Positions 47,654 to 58,034 of a stretch of 64,000 bases of DNA are shown piece after piece. The stretch's first letter is position 1; every line of letters begins with the position of its first letter. This DNA comes from Hordeum vulgare subsp. vulgare (lineage: Eukaryota; Streptophyta; Magnoliopsida; Poales; Poaceae): contig NC_058518.1 of assembly GCF_904849725.1 (NCBI RefSeq), positions 324,530,581-324,594,580 on the forward strand, read 5' to 3'. Both the position numbers and the translations under genes were made by a program. Under the pieces are notes generated by a model. The model was not told the origin of the DNA. It saw only the letters and a list, made by a program, of their open reading frames with translations, and searched no databases.

Positions 47654-48456
47654 GGGCGAGAGGGGAAGCGAGGGGCACGCGGTGGCCATGTGCGCGTGCT
47701 CTCTCCAGTGGAACAGAGGGGAACGGGAGAGAGAGGATGACAGGAGGGACCCACTGCCTCGTTGGAAAGGAGGTGGACGACGACGGACGCGCGACGGGCT
47801 GCGAGGGGGAAGGAGAAATGGGACGCTAGGTGGGAGGGAGCCCACTTAGCGCGCCAGATAGGGAAATAGAGCCCCCTGTCTATTTCCTTAAAAAAACAGA
47901 GAAAGAAAGATAGGCACAGGACAAAATAAAAGGGATAAAATCAAATGAAAAATTGCCCTGGACCTGAAAATGAACCAGCTATTTAAATAAAATACTTCCA
48001 GCATTTATGGGGCTACTTTCATAAATCCAAAATAGCATTTAATTATTCTGTTTTTTGATTTATATTCACCCCCAAGACCAAGAATAAAATTCCAAATCAT
48101 CACATCATCATCTCCACAGTAACCTCTAAACACAAGACATTTTAAAGCAGCTTTTGGGAAGATGGAATTTTGAACATGAGATAATAGGAAAGGGAAAGGG
48201 TTTGAAATTGCAATGAGCTTTGAAAATACCTAGCAACCACTCCTACACACCACACACCATCATCACATGGCATCAACACATGAAATTACAAGGCATGGTA
48301 AGAATGGTATGACATGGATGCATGCATGCAAAACAAGAAATACAAGGTGACACATGAAATCATACATGCATAGATAGCTCTCATGACAAAGTCAAGGTGG
48401 TCCCACATGGAACGTTACAAAAAGGGAAAGCTTTACACTTGGGGCACTACATAATG

Positions 48457-51400
48457 TGACTGTGCAAATAGTTCTGGATGCAGCGTTGATAAGTCGCCCC
48501 CGCACTCTTAAGTCCAAAGGGCATAGAGACATAGAAGAAATCGTCAAAAGGGGTTATGAAAGCCATCTTTTCCTGATCCTCCTTGGCCATCTTGATCTGG
48601 TAGTAGCCTGAGTATGCATCCAGGAAACACAGGCGCTCACAACCCGCCGTAGAGTCAATGATTTGATTGATACAGGGGAGAGCAAAAGGATCCTTTGGGC
48701 AAGCTTTGTTGAGATCGGTATAATCGATACACATACGGAAGGTGCCATTCTTCTTTAGAACCAGGACCGGGTTAGCGAGCCATTGAGGATGAAAAACTTC
48801 GATGATGAACCCAACAGCTAAGAGCCGGGCGATTTCTTCTCTAATGGCCTTACGTCTCTCCTTGTTAAAATGATAGAGGTATTATCATACTGGTTTCATC
48901 TTTGGATCCACATTAAGGTGGTGCTCAGCAAATTCTCTCGCCACTCCAGGCATGTTAGAGGGTTTCCATGCGAAGATGTCCCAATTCTCACAGATGAATT
49001 CGATGAGCGTGATTTCCTATTTGGGATCCAAACTGGTCCCAATAGTGAGTTGCTTAGAAGAGTCGCCCCGGGTGAAGTCAACTTGCTTGGTATCGTCTGT
49101 TTGCTTGAACTTGAGGGGAGGCTCAGAATAAATAGCAGGTTTCTTGAGAGGACTCATGTCGGACGGGTCAACATTGGCCCTGTGTAATTTCAACTCTTCG
49201 GTTGCGCACGTTGACTCAACATATGCAACATCTCCTTCCTCACACTCATGAGCTATATTCCGACTCCCATTGACTGTAATGGTGCCCTTGAGACCCGACA
49301 TTTTGAGCTTGAGATATACATAGCAAGGTAGGGCCATGAAGCGAGCGAAAGCCGACCGCCCAAACAAGGCATGGTAAGGACTCTTGATTTTGACCACCTC
49401 AAACATCATAGCTTCACTTCTGTAGTTGGACTCGTCACCAAAAGCGACGTTTAATTTGATCTGCCCAATTGGGTATGTTGACTTGCCTGGAACTATGCCG
49501 TGAAAGACTGTCGTCGATGGCATCAGGTCATCCTTAGAAAGTTCACTCGCCGGAAGGTGTCATAATATAAGATATTAATGTTGTTCTCTTCATCCATGAG
49601 AACCTTTATAAGGGTGTATCCTCCAACCTCGGGTGCCACAAGCAGAGCTAAGTCGCCGGGGTTATCAACCCGGGGTGGGTGATCGTCCCTACTCCAAGTG
49701 ACTGGTTGTTCGGACCAATTGAGATATATGGGACCCGCCGGCTCAGCCATATTGGCAGCTCTTTGCTTGAGTTTTTTTATACTGCCTGCAAATGCCAGTG
49801 GTGAAGACATGGTACTGACCGATGTTTAACTGCTTCGGGTTGCTCTGAAACCCGCCCTGGTAATTATGTTGTTGGTTATTCTGGCCAGGTTGCTGTCCGC
49901 TACCATTGCTTGAGCCGCCCTGACTTTGAAAACCGGATCCAGGAAAACCGCCAGACGAGCCCCCATGTGACCCGCCAGGACCATGCTGGCTCGGTCGTCC
50001 TCCACCATTGCCTCCTTGATTACCCCTTGAATCTTGGAAATGGAACCCTTGCATAACAAAGCAATCTTCCCAGGAATGAGTGGCAGGAACATCCGGGGTA
50101 CTATGCTGGGGACAAGGTGCTTTAAGCATCTCCTCATAATTGCGCGGCTTCCTCCCATTGTAAGGTCAAGTGCCTCGACGGTGGTTCCTAAAAACGATGT
50201 TGGTGTTGGCTACTAGGTCAGACCCGCCGTCCGGATGTCTCTGCCCTCCTTGTCCCCCAGGGTTACCATTGCGTGAGGGATTCTGATGGTGATCCTTGGC
50301 ACTATCACTTTTCTTACCCTTATTGGTCTCGTCATTGTCTAAACCGGCGTCCTTCGTGCCATATGACTCGGCATATCTGGTGAGAGTATCCATTAACTCA
50401 CCCATGTCATGTACCTTTCGCTTCAATCGACCAAGCTTCAAGACCAGCGGCTGAAAGTGGCAATTCTTCCCTAAGATCAGGACAACCTGGGTGGTAGTGG
50501 TACCATCTGATGAATGAATGATTTCTGCAACCTGGTGTGTCCAGTGGTGATCCGACTCGTCTCTACATAGAACACAGTGCTGCAGATCCACAATCTTCAT
50601 TGGGAGTTTGCAGGTTCCTCAGATTTTTTTTAATAAACCGCTCCTTCAGCTCTGCCGAAGTGTTGATGGAATTGGGTGGTAGGTTTTTCAACCATGTTCG
50701 AGCCGGCCCCTTCAGCATCATCGTAAGGTACTTGTCACACACCGCATCACTGGCATCAAGCATGTCCATAGCAAGCTCGTAACTCTCAATCCAGGCGGTC
50801 GGCTCAAGATCTGCTGTATAGTTAGGCACCTTGCAAGGGCCTTTGAAGTCCTTTGACATGCGCTCATTGTGAAGAGAAAAATATAACCAGCGGACCCCAA
50901 CGGTCCTACCACTTGACTCGCCATGTGCGGGCATTGGCTGAGGGTAAGTCGGAACCACCTGAGCTGCCAGCGCCGCTACCACTTTTGCTTCCGCCTGATG
51001 AGCGGCACGAGCCACGTTCACCAACGCGTGGGCATTCAATATCGGAGGCCCGGGCGGGTTAACTTGAGGCTGCTGTCGGTGATCGCTGCTGGAAACAACT
51101 AGACACTCCTCATGGCGATTCTTGGTGCGGCTGGCATGCGGCATGGAATGCAAACGATTAAGGTTGTAAGAAAATTGCGCCTGTTGAACCACTGCAGTCT
51201 CCAGCATCTCGATGACGTTCATGGCCTCCACCTCGACTAGGGTGTTTCCATGGATAGGGAGCGACTCCACGTTACGCGTGACAGCCAACATATTGTCAAC
51301 AGGGTTGGAGAAGTGGCCATGCGGCATCCAGAACCGTTGAGTCGGCGACTGGGCCGGTGGAGGGTGAGTCCGCTCAACCTCTCGGCCGGTCTGTCGGGGG

Positions 51401-51638
51401 GGGGGGGGGGGTCCCGCTCCACCCCCGGCGTGCGTGGGGTGTCAAACAGGCGAGCCGAGTCAAGATCAACCGAAAGGCGAATCTGATGTCTGCTCTGGTG
51501 TACCGCATCGGAGGCGTTTTGAAGATGTTCCAACTGCCAAGCCTCGGTCTGCAAGTGCTCCGACTCATTATTGATTCGAGCCTGCAGTTCTGCCATCCGG
51601 GTGTTCTTGACGACAATATCCCGATGTACTTTAGCCAT
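48457..51638 (-). pseudogene. G2 gag, protease and RT N-terminal half (Tat-type Gypsy)
   Basis: Reading leftward. A gag N-terminal part (51638-51240, interrupted by a 16-G run at 51396-51411) is followed in another frame by a gag capsid-like region (51327-50563; VPNYTADLEPTAWIESYELAMDML, then PARTWLKNLPPNSI). A Gly/Gln-rich nucleocapsid-like tail (50600-49743) has a TGA near 50166. The protease (49810-49017) has a MDEENNINILYYDTF active-site region. The RT opening follows (MCIDYTDLNKACPKDPF, then FLDAYSGYYQIKM and MPFGLKSAGATYQR). RT is cut at 48457 by G3 and continues at 34679. Stops and frameshifts are scattered throughout. Confidence 0.9.
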
Positions 51639-51837
51639 CTCCTCACGAATCTTTGTTAACTCCGCGTTGATCTCCTCCTAATTTTCGGCGGTAACTGGGG
51701 TTGTCACGAGTTTCTCATCTCCCCCATAAATCCATCATGGCTTGAGCCGGCATCTTGCCAGACCCAGTAGCTCCATTGGCGGCGGCTGCTCCTGGCAGAT
51801 CCTGAGCCCAGGCGGCCCCTGCCATATAGATGGTGAC

Positions 51838-52407
51838 CTAGCAGGGCGGCTCTTGCAGTTCTTCAGAGATTTCCGCCTCAGGGAAGCCCCCAAGCCTCCC
51901 ATCATAGAGGGGGAAGATCGACTCCATGTCTCCCATGGATGACTTGCCATCATAGTTAACAGGGGTATCTCCGCCGGCCGCCGGCTCATCTCGGAGGCTG
52001 ATCCCTTGCATGAAGCCGACGAAAACATGACGCCGCCCGACTTGACACTGGGCGGGTTGAGTGAGCCGAGTCGTCTCGACGATGTCGGTGCAGATGTCTA
52101 GCTCAGGGATAGACATGCCGATTTTGCTGATGAAGACGTGTATCTTGCCGAAGGGGACCCGGTAACCAGACTCAATTGAATCGAACTCGGGACCCCAGCT
52201 CGAATTGTCGATGTCGCGCTTTCCACAACGGCTCTTGGTCATTAGACCAACCGCGTAGCTCCCAAACCCTGGAAGGGCTCCCTTTGAGAACTCGACTCCA
52301 CTGTGCGTAGGCCCCATGGTGGGCGCCAACTGTCGTGGTTTTGTCACGACAGATGTCCTCGTGAAAGGACTTAGTGACGAGGTCATCGCAACTATGTGGC
52401 GGCTCAA
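51838..52407 (-). other. G2 leader ORF, 189 codons, function unknown
   Basis: Open from 52407 to 51838, overlapping the LTR end and the PBS. The translated segment from the PBS onward (GVEFSKGALPGFGSYAV, then SRCGKRDIDNSSWGPEFDS) contains no domain I recognise. I recall similar leader coding sequence in related Tat-type elements, so it may be a conserved leader protein or an N-terminal gag extension. It lacks a convincing start downstream of the PBS. The PBS on the minus strand reads TTGGCGCCCACCATGGGG, next to the LTR end at 52331. Confidence 0.5.
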
Positions 52408-52879
52408 AGGGGTTGATCGGGAACGATAGTCGAGTTTACCCAGGTTCGCCCCCTCCGATGGAGGTAAAAGCCTACGTCCTGCTTTGTGTGTATTGATGAT
52501 GAAATCGATTACAAGGGTGCGGATTCGCCTGACCTAGATCTCAATGGATTTTAACTTAAGTATATTGGCCGTGGAGACTCGCCTTTATATACAGGTCGAG
52601 ACCCTAGGTTTACAAGGGTCCGGGTCACGCTATGATTCATGAGTCGGTATGTCTCTAACTCGCCTTGCTCCTTAAGCAAGGAAACTCCTAGTGACCTTCC
52701 ACCTTGTGGGCCTTGAATCTCCATCTTCATGTCCTGGACCGCCAACAGGCTCATCTTGGTGACCCTCCTTATGTCTCAAGTCTGGCACGCCAAGGCTCAT
52801 CTTGATCACATCATTGAGCCACCATAATAGTGACCCGGCCCAATAGGGAGGGTTATAAAGCGGGGTTATATCCCCAACA
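52331..52879 (-). repeat. G2 5' LTR, 549 bp
   Basis: In + orientation it starts TGTCGTGGTTTTGTCACGACA, itself an imperfect inverted repeat, and ends TATATCCCCAACA. On the element strand that is TGTTGGGGATATA to ...CACGACA, followed by GTTGGCGCCCACC, a Tat-type PBS. The outer five bases are ATAGA (52880-52884). No second LTR exists in the window. Confidence 0.9.
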
Positions 52880-55342
52880 ATAGACATCAAAATGCCTTCA
52901 TAAAACATAGGAAGATTATGCATGCCATCCTAAACCTGCATGAGGTTTTACACCAGACGCAACGCAAGAAGAAATAGGAATTGTCCTAAAGATCGATTTT
53001 GAGAAAGCATATGATAAAATTAACTAGGATTTTCTTTTGGAATGTCACCACATTCGTGGTTTTGGGGAAACTTGGTGCGGTTGGGTTAAAAAAATCCTTT
53101 ATAATGGAATTGTGAGTATCAAGCTTAAGAATGAAAGGGGACCTTATTTCCACAGCCACAAAGGGGTGCGCCAAGGAGACCCCTTCTCTCCTTTCTTGTT
53201 TAATCTTGCGGTAGAAACATTGTCTAAGATGATTTTAAATTCTCAGAAGGAACATCTTATTATAGGCCTTGTTCCTGATCTGATTGAGAATGGAGTAGCC
53301 ATCCTTCAGATGACACTGTCATTTGCTTTGAGCATGATAGCCAGGCGACAATTAACCTGAAACTACTTCTCTATATATATGAACTCATGTCTCGGCTCAA
53401 TATCAACTTTGTTAAAAGTGAGATCCTATGTGTTGGGGGGGATGATGACACTTGAAATTCTATGCATATTTATTCAATTGTCAGATTGGACATTTTCCTA
53501 AGAAATACCTAGGTGTTCCTGTTAGTTATACTAATCTTCGAAACCTGGATTGGTTATTTGTGGATGAGAGATTTCTTAAATGCTGTGAATCCTGGATCGG
53601 TAATGCCACATCCTCGGGGGGTAGATTAACCCTGATGAATTCCTCCCTTAATAGCGTTGTCTTCTACTATATGTCCACATTCTTGTTACCTAAGATGGTT
53701 ATATATAATTTGGATAAACACCGCAAAAAGTTCTTTTGGCAAGAACATGAAGGACGCAAAAGATATCATCAGGTGAAATGGAACCACATTTGTAGATCCA
53801 AGAAAAAAGGGGGCTTGGGGTGAAAGACCTACATAAACAAAATACTAGCCTTCTTAGCAAATGGTGGTGGAAGCTGGAAACTTAGAAGGGGTTGTGGCAA
53901 GATGTGATAAAAGCTAAATATTTCAGAAAATATGATGTCGCCTCGGTGAAAAATAAATTCGCTGACTCGCCGATTTGGAAGGCCATTATGAAGTTGAAAG
54001 AATATTACATGGCTGGAAGAGGAGTCATTTTAAATTCTGGCAACATCGCCAGACTTTGGCTTGATCCTATATGCGGCAATCCACCGCTGAAAAACACATA
54101 TGCAGACTTATTTAGCATATGTAACCGTCAAGAGATCACAGGGGCTCAGTTCAGAGCTGGTATTGACGATAAATTCTTCAGGAGACAACTCCATCACCAT
54201 CTTTTGTGCCAATGGGGCGACCTTAAAAGCACGGTGCGGGGCTGGACAATCTATGATGTCTCAGATCAGATCGTATGGACCCTTGGGAAGAAAAAAATGT
54301 TCTCAACCAAATCCATCTATGAACATTTAGAGAGAAATATTGCGGGTTGTGACTATAGATGGATCTGGAAATCAAAAATTCCTCTTAAAATCCAAATCTT
54401 CTTATGGCAACTCCTCGAGGATGCCGTCCTAACTAGAGATGTGATGAAAAGAAAGAATTGGGCTGGAAATCCTAGATGCTTGTTCTGTAACGAGAGACAT
54501 GACAACACCTTTGCTTTACTTGCTTTGTGGCCAGGGTTGTTTGGAGAACAGTCGGATGTGTGTTTGGTACTAGCGTGGGTCCGAATAATATATGGCAATA
54601 TTTCTCGTGGTGTTATATGTTTCTCCTTGATGGTGCCAAATTTTACACATTTGGCCTAGCTGCAATTTGTTGGGCAATTTGGAATTTCCGCAACCGCACT
54701 ACTTTTGAAGATAATAAGCTGAGATCCCCTTTTGATGTGGTCTACTCTACATGTGGCTATCTTTTTTTTGACCGGCTACTGTAGGGAAAACCCCCCACAG
54801 CCATTTTCTGTATTGCAACTATGAAAACTGTATGTACAAGAGGTGGCTATCTTAACTATTGGGCAGGTCTGTTAACTGGAGCTAATCAGGAGGCGATGGA
54901 ATGTGGGGTAAAGATGCTAAAGAGCAATGCTTGAAGCATGATGCGGATCTGCACGGCCTCCAAGAGCACCAACTGAAGATTGATGGGAGCTAAATCTCCA
55001 CTGAAGATATGGACGATCAGAAAGCTTTTCCTCGTTTAGTTCCTTTGCACTCTGATCCTGCGTGGGCATTTGCTGGCGACTCGGTTGTGAGTCTGTTTTG
55101 CACTTTCCTCATTTGCCTATACATGTCCTTGGTCAGACTGTTTTTCCTTGACGTTGGTGGTTAGGTTAGTTGGTTCTATATGGTGATTTTGGGTTTTTTC
55201 CATGTGGTAGGTTGCTCGATGACGAGTGCCTATGGTAGGTTTCCTAGAAATGCTTTGAGCCCGCTCCGCTTTCCTGTTTCCTTGGTTAGTCTCTTTTTCT
55301 GTTATGATGAGTAATGGAAAGGGGCTCGCCCGATTCAAAAAA
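52880..55342 (+). pseudogene. LINE ORF2, downstream part, with 3' end and poly(A)
   Basis: Continues the LINE RT: NAFIKHRKIMHAIL, then IDFEKAYDKIN (with a TAG replacing Trp), KGVRQGDPFSPFLFNLAVETLS, then the active-site region. There a seven-base loss between two CAGs (around 53307) removes the start of YADD. Past the RT are YLGVPV, SGGRLTLMNS, KKFFWQE and the C-terminal zf-RVT region (WKSKIPLKIQIFLWQLLEDA...CLFC, about 54361-54520). The 3' UTR ends in GCCCGATTC followed by AAAAAA (55337-55342). A candidate target duplication follows (55342-55354 versus 33231-33243). Confidence 0.88.
54764..54842 (-). mobile_element. 79-bp retroposed fragment with poly(A) inside the LINE
   Basis: On the minus strand it ends in AAAAAA and is flanked by a perfect 11-bp duplication, GTGGCTATCTT (54753-54763 and 54843-54853). 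Removing it and one duplicate restores the LINE reading (CGYL followed by NYWAGLL). It is a SINE or, more likely, the extreme 3' end of another LINE (GGGGTTTTCCC...CTACAGTAGCC before the tail). Confidence 0.85.
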
Positions 55343-55354
55343 TGATAACCGCCA

Positions 55355-55623
55355 GATTCTAGTTCGTCGAGACGAGGATCACCCACTGCGCGCGGGGACT
55401 TCGGTCTTACAGAGCTCCTCGTCACTTGCCACTGTGCCCATGATGGAAAAACAGGAACCAAATCGCTGCCCTTGTTGCCACCCCACCCCACGACCCCCTC
55501 GACATTACCTACGGGGGACATCATGACCACTGTTGCTTCTTTCACTACCGCGTGCTACTGCCACGGCCCCTCGGTGCGTCGTCATCGCGGTGAAAGAGAG
55601 GACCAAAGGAGGTGCCTTGCCCC
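55355..55623. other. Unassigned stretch between the LINE and A4
   Basis: 269 bp, GC-rich, with no recognisable protein domain or repeat structure. It is the right-hand partner of 32954-33230 around the LINE insertion. Confidence 0.5.
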
Positions 55624-57410
55624 TATTGGAAATATGCCCTAGAGGCAATAATAAAATAGTTATTATTATATTTCCTGTTTCAAGATAATCGTTTATTATC
55701 CGTGCTATAATTGCATTGAATGGAAACATAACTGCATGTGTGGATATATAGACAAAACAATGTCCCTTCTCTAGTTGACTAGCCTGTTGGTCAAGGATGG
55801 TTAAGGTTTCCTAGCCATAGACAAGTGTTGTCACCTGATGACGGGATCACATCATTCGGGGAATGATGTGATGGACAAGACCCAAACTATAAACATAGCA
55901 CTTGATCGTGTCACTTTTTTGCTATTGTTTTCTGCATGTCAAGTATACATTCCTATGACCATGAGATCATGTAAATCACTGACACAGGAGGAATGCCTTG
56001 TGTATATCAAATGTCGCAATGTCCCTGGTGACTATAAAGGCACTCTACAGGTATCTCCAAAGGTGTTGTTGAGTTAGCATGGATCAAGACTAGGATTTGT
56101 CACTCCGTGTGACGGAAAGGTATTTTGGGGCTCACTCGATAATACAACATCACAAACAAGCCTTGCAAGCAATGTGACTAAAGAGTTAGCCACGGGATCT
56201 TGTATTACAGAACGAGTAAAGAGACTTGCCGGTAATGAGATTGAAATAGGTATGGCGATACCAACGATCGAATCTCCGGCAAGTAACATACCGAAGGACA
56301 AAGGAAATGATATACGGGATTGTGTGAATCCTTGACATAGAGGTTCAACTGATAAGATCTTCGTACAATATGTAGGATTCAATATGGACGTCCAGGTCCC
56401 GCTATTGGATATTGGTCGGAGAGTGTCTCGGTCATGTCTACATAGTTCTCGAACCCGTAGGGTGTGCACACTTAAGGTTCGGTGACATTTTTGGTATAGT
56501 TGAATTATTGATGTTGGTAACCGGATGTTGTTCGGAGTCCCGGATGAGATCCCGGATGTCACAAGTGTCTCCAGAATGGTCTGGAAATGAAGATTGATAT
56601 ATAGGATTGTTGCATTGGGCTTCCAGAAAGATTCCTGACATTACCGGTAAAGTAGTGGGAGTGACGAATGGGTTCCGGGGTTTTACCGGGAGGGGACATC
56701 CACCCGGGAGAGGATCTAATAGGCCCATAGGTGGCACACCAGTCCTTAGTGGGCTGGTGAGGCCAGCCCAATAGGCCTATTTTGGCCAAAGCAAAAAAAA
56801 AAGAAAAAAAAGAAAAAAAGGAAGGAGGTGGACAAGAAGGAAAGGACTCCTCCACCAAACCGAATTGGAGGAGGAGACCTTCCTCCTTGGCTCGGCCGAG
56901 CCCTCCTACTTGGAGTAGGAGGCAAGGAAGCCTCCCTATTGTTCCTCCTATATATAGTGGAGGTTTGAGAGGGTTTTTGCACCTCAAGCATTTGTGCTAA
57001 CCTCTCTCCCTCCACTAGTTCGTGACACGTCGTAGCTAGATCGATACGGCATGGCGAAGCCCTACCGGAGTAGATCCACCATCATCACCGCCACGCTGTC
57101 ATGTTGTTGGAGAACTCAGCTACCTCTTCGTCTCTCTTGCTGGATCAAGAAGGCGGAGATCTTCATCGAGCTGTACGTGTGCTTAACGCGGAGGTGCCGT
57201 CCGTTCAGTGCTAGATCGGGACGGATCGTGGGACGGTGGCTATTTGGATCGCGAAGACGTTCCACTACATCAACCGTGTTTCTTAACGCTTCCCGCTTAG
57301 GGATCTACAAGGGTATGTAGATCCAGTCTCCCTCTCGTAGATGATCATCACCATGGTAGGTCTTCGTGTGCGTAGGATTTTTTTTGTTTCCCATGCAACG
57401 TTCACCAATA
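55624..57410 (+). repeat. A4 5' LTR (Angela type), both termini mutated
   Basis: 1,787 bp aligned with the A1/A3 LTR type. It starts TATTGGAAATATGCC instead of TGTTGGAAAT and ends CACCAATA instead of CCCAACA. Both changes fit C-to-T transitions, on opposite strands. TATA box at 56949-56956. A purine-rich A tract (about 56789-56818) sits where A1 and A3 have a shorter one. Confidence 0.93.
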
Positions 57411-58034
57411 GTGGTATCAGAGCTAGGTTCATGCGTAGATGATATCTTGAGTAGAACACAAAAGAGTTTGTGGGTGTTGATGTTCAATTTGCTGCCCTCC
57501 TTAGTCCTTTCTTGATTCGGCGGTATTGTTGGATCGAAGCGGCCCGGACCAACCTTACTTGTACGCTTACGAGAGGCCGGTTTCATCGACTGACATGCAA
57601 ATTGTTGCATAAAGATGACTGATGGGTGTCTGTTTCTTCAACTTTAGTTGAATTGGATTTGACCGAGACGGTCCTTGGAGAAGGTTAAATAGCAATTTGC
57701 ATATCACCGTTGTGGCTTTCCGTAAGTAAGATGCGATCATACTAGATAACCATAGCAGCCACGTAAAACATGCAACAACAAATTAGAGGGCGTCTAACTT
57801 GTTTTTGCAGGGTATGCATGTGATGTGATATGGCCAAAGACGATATATTGGATGTATGAGATGATCATGTTGTAATAGTTAAATATCGACTTGCACATCG
57901 ATGCTACGGCAACCGGCAGGAGCCATAGGGTTGTATTTGAACTAACGTTTGTGCTTGCAGATGCGTTTACTATATCGCTAGGTGGTAGCTTTAGTAGTAA
58001 TAGCATAGATAGCACGACAACCTCGATGACGGCA
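57411..58034 (+). other. A4 leader, first part, with perfect PBS
   Basis: TGGTATCAGAGC at 57412-57423, then leader sequence collinear with 24515 onward in A3. It breaks at 58034 inside the GATGACGGCA stretch, where a solo LTR is inserted. Confidence 0.9.

Larger units (their letters stand above)
34685..48451 (-). mobile_element. Chromovirus-type Gypsy retrotransposon G3, complete
   Basis: A 13,767-bp insertion in the G2 RT, flanked by perfect TAATG duplications (34680-34684 and 48452-48456). On the minus strand: 5' LTR (48451-43359), PBS, leader, a single-frame gag-pol (42488-38052), polypurine region (GTGGGAGAATT, just right of 38012) and 3' LTR (38012-34685). LTRs are unusually long (3.3 and 5.1 kb); the length difference is one 1.77-kb block. 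Domain order gag-PR-RT-RH-IN-chromodomain identifies a chromovirus (Tekay/Del-like is my best guess). Confidence 0.95.
43359..48451 (-). repeat. G3 5' LTR, 5,093 bp (undeleted form)
   Basis: Collinear with 34685-38012 at roughly 98% identity in the opening ~350 bases. It also has a ~1.77-kb block (45154-46926) absent from the other LTR. That block includes CA-rich stretches (46336-46640) and a second tRNA-like module (46781-46850). GC-rich sequence at 47080-47860 carries the promoter region. Confidence 0.93.
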
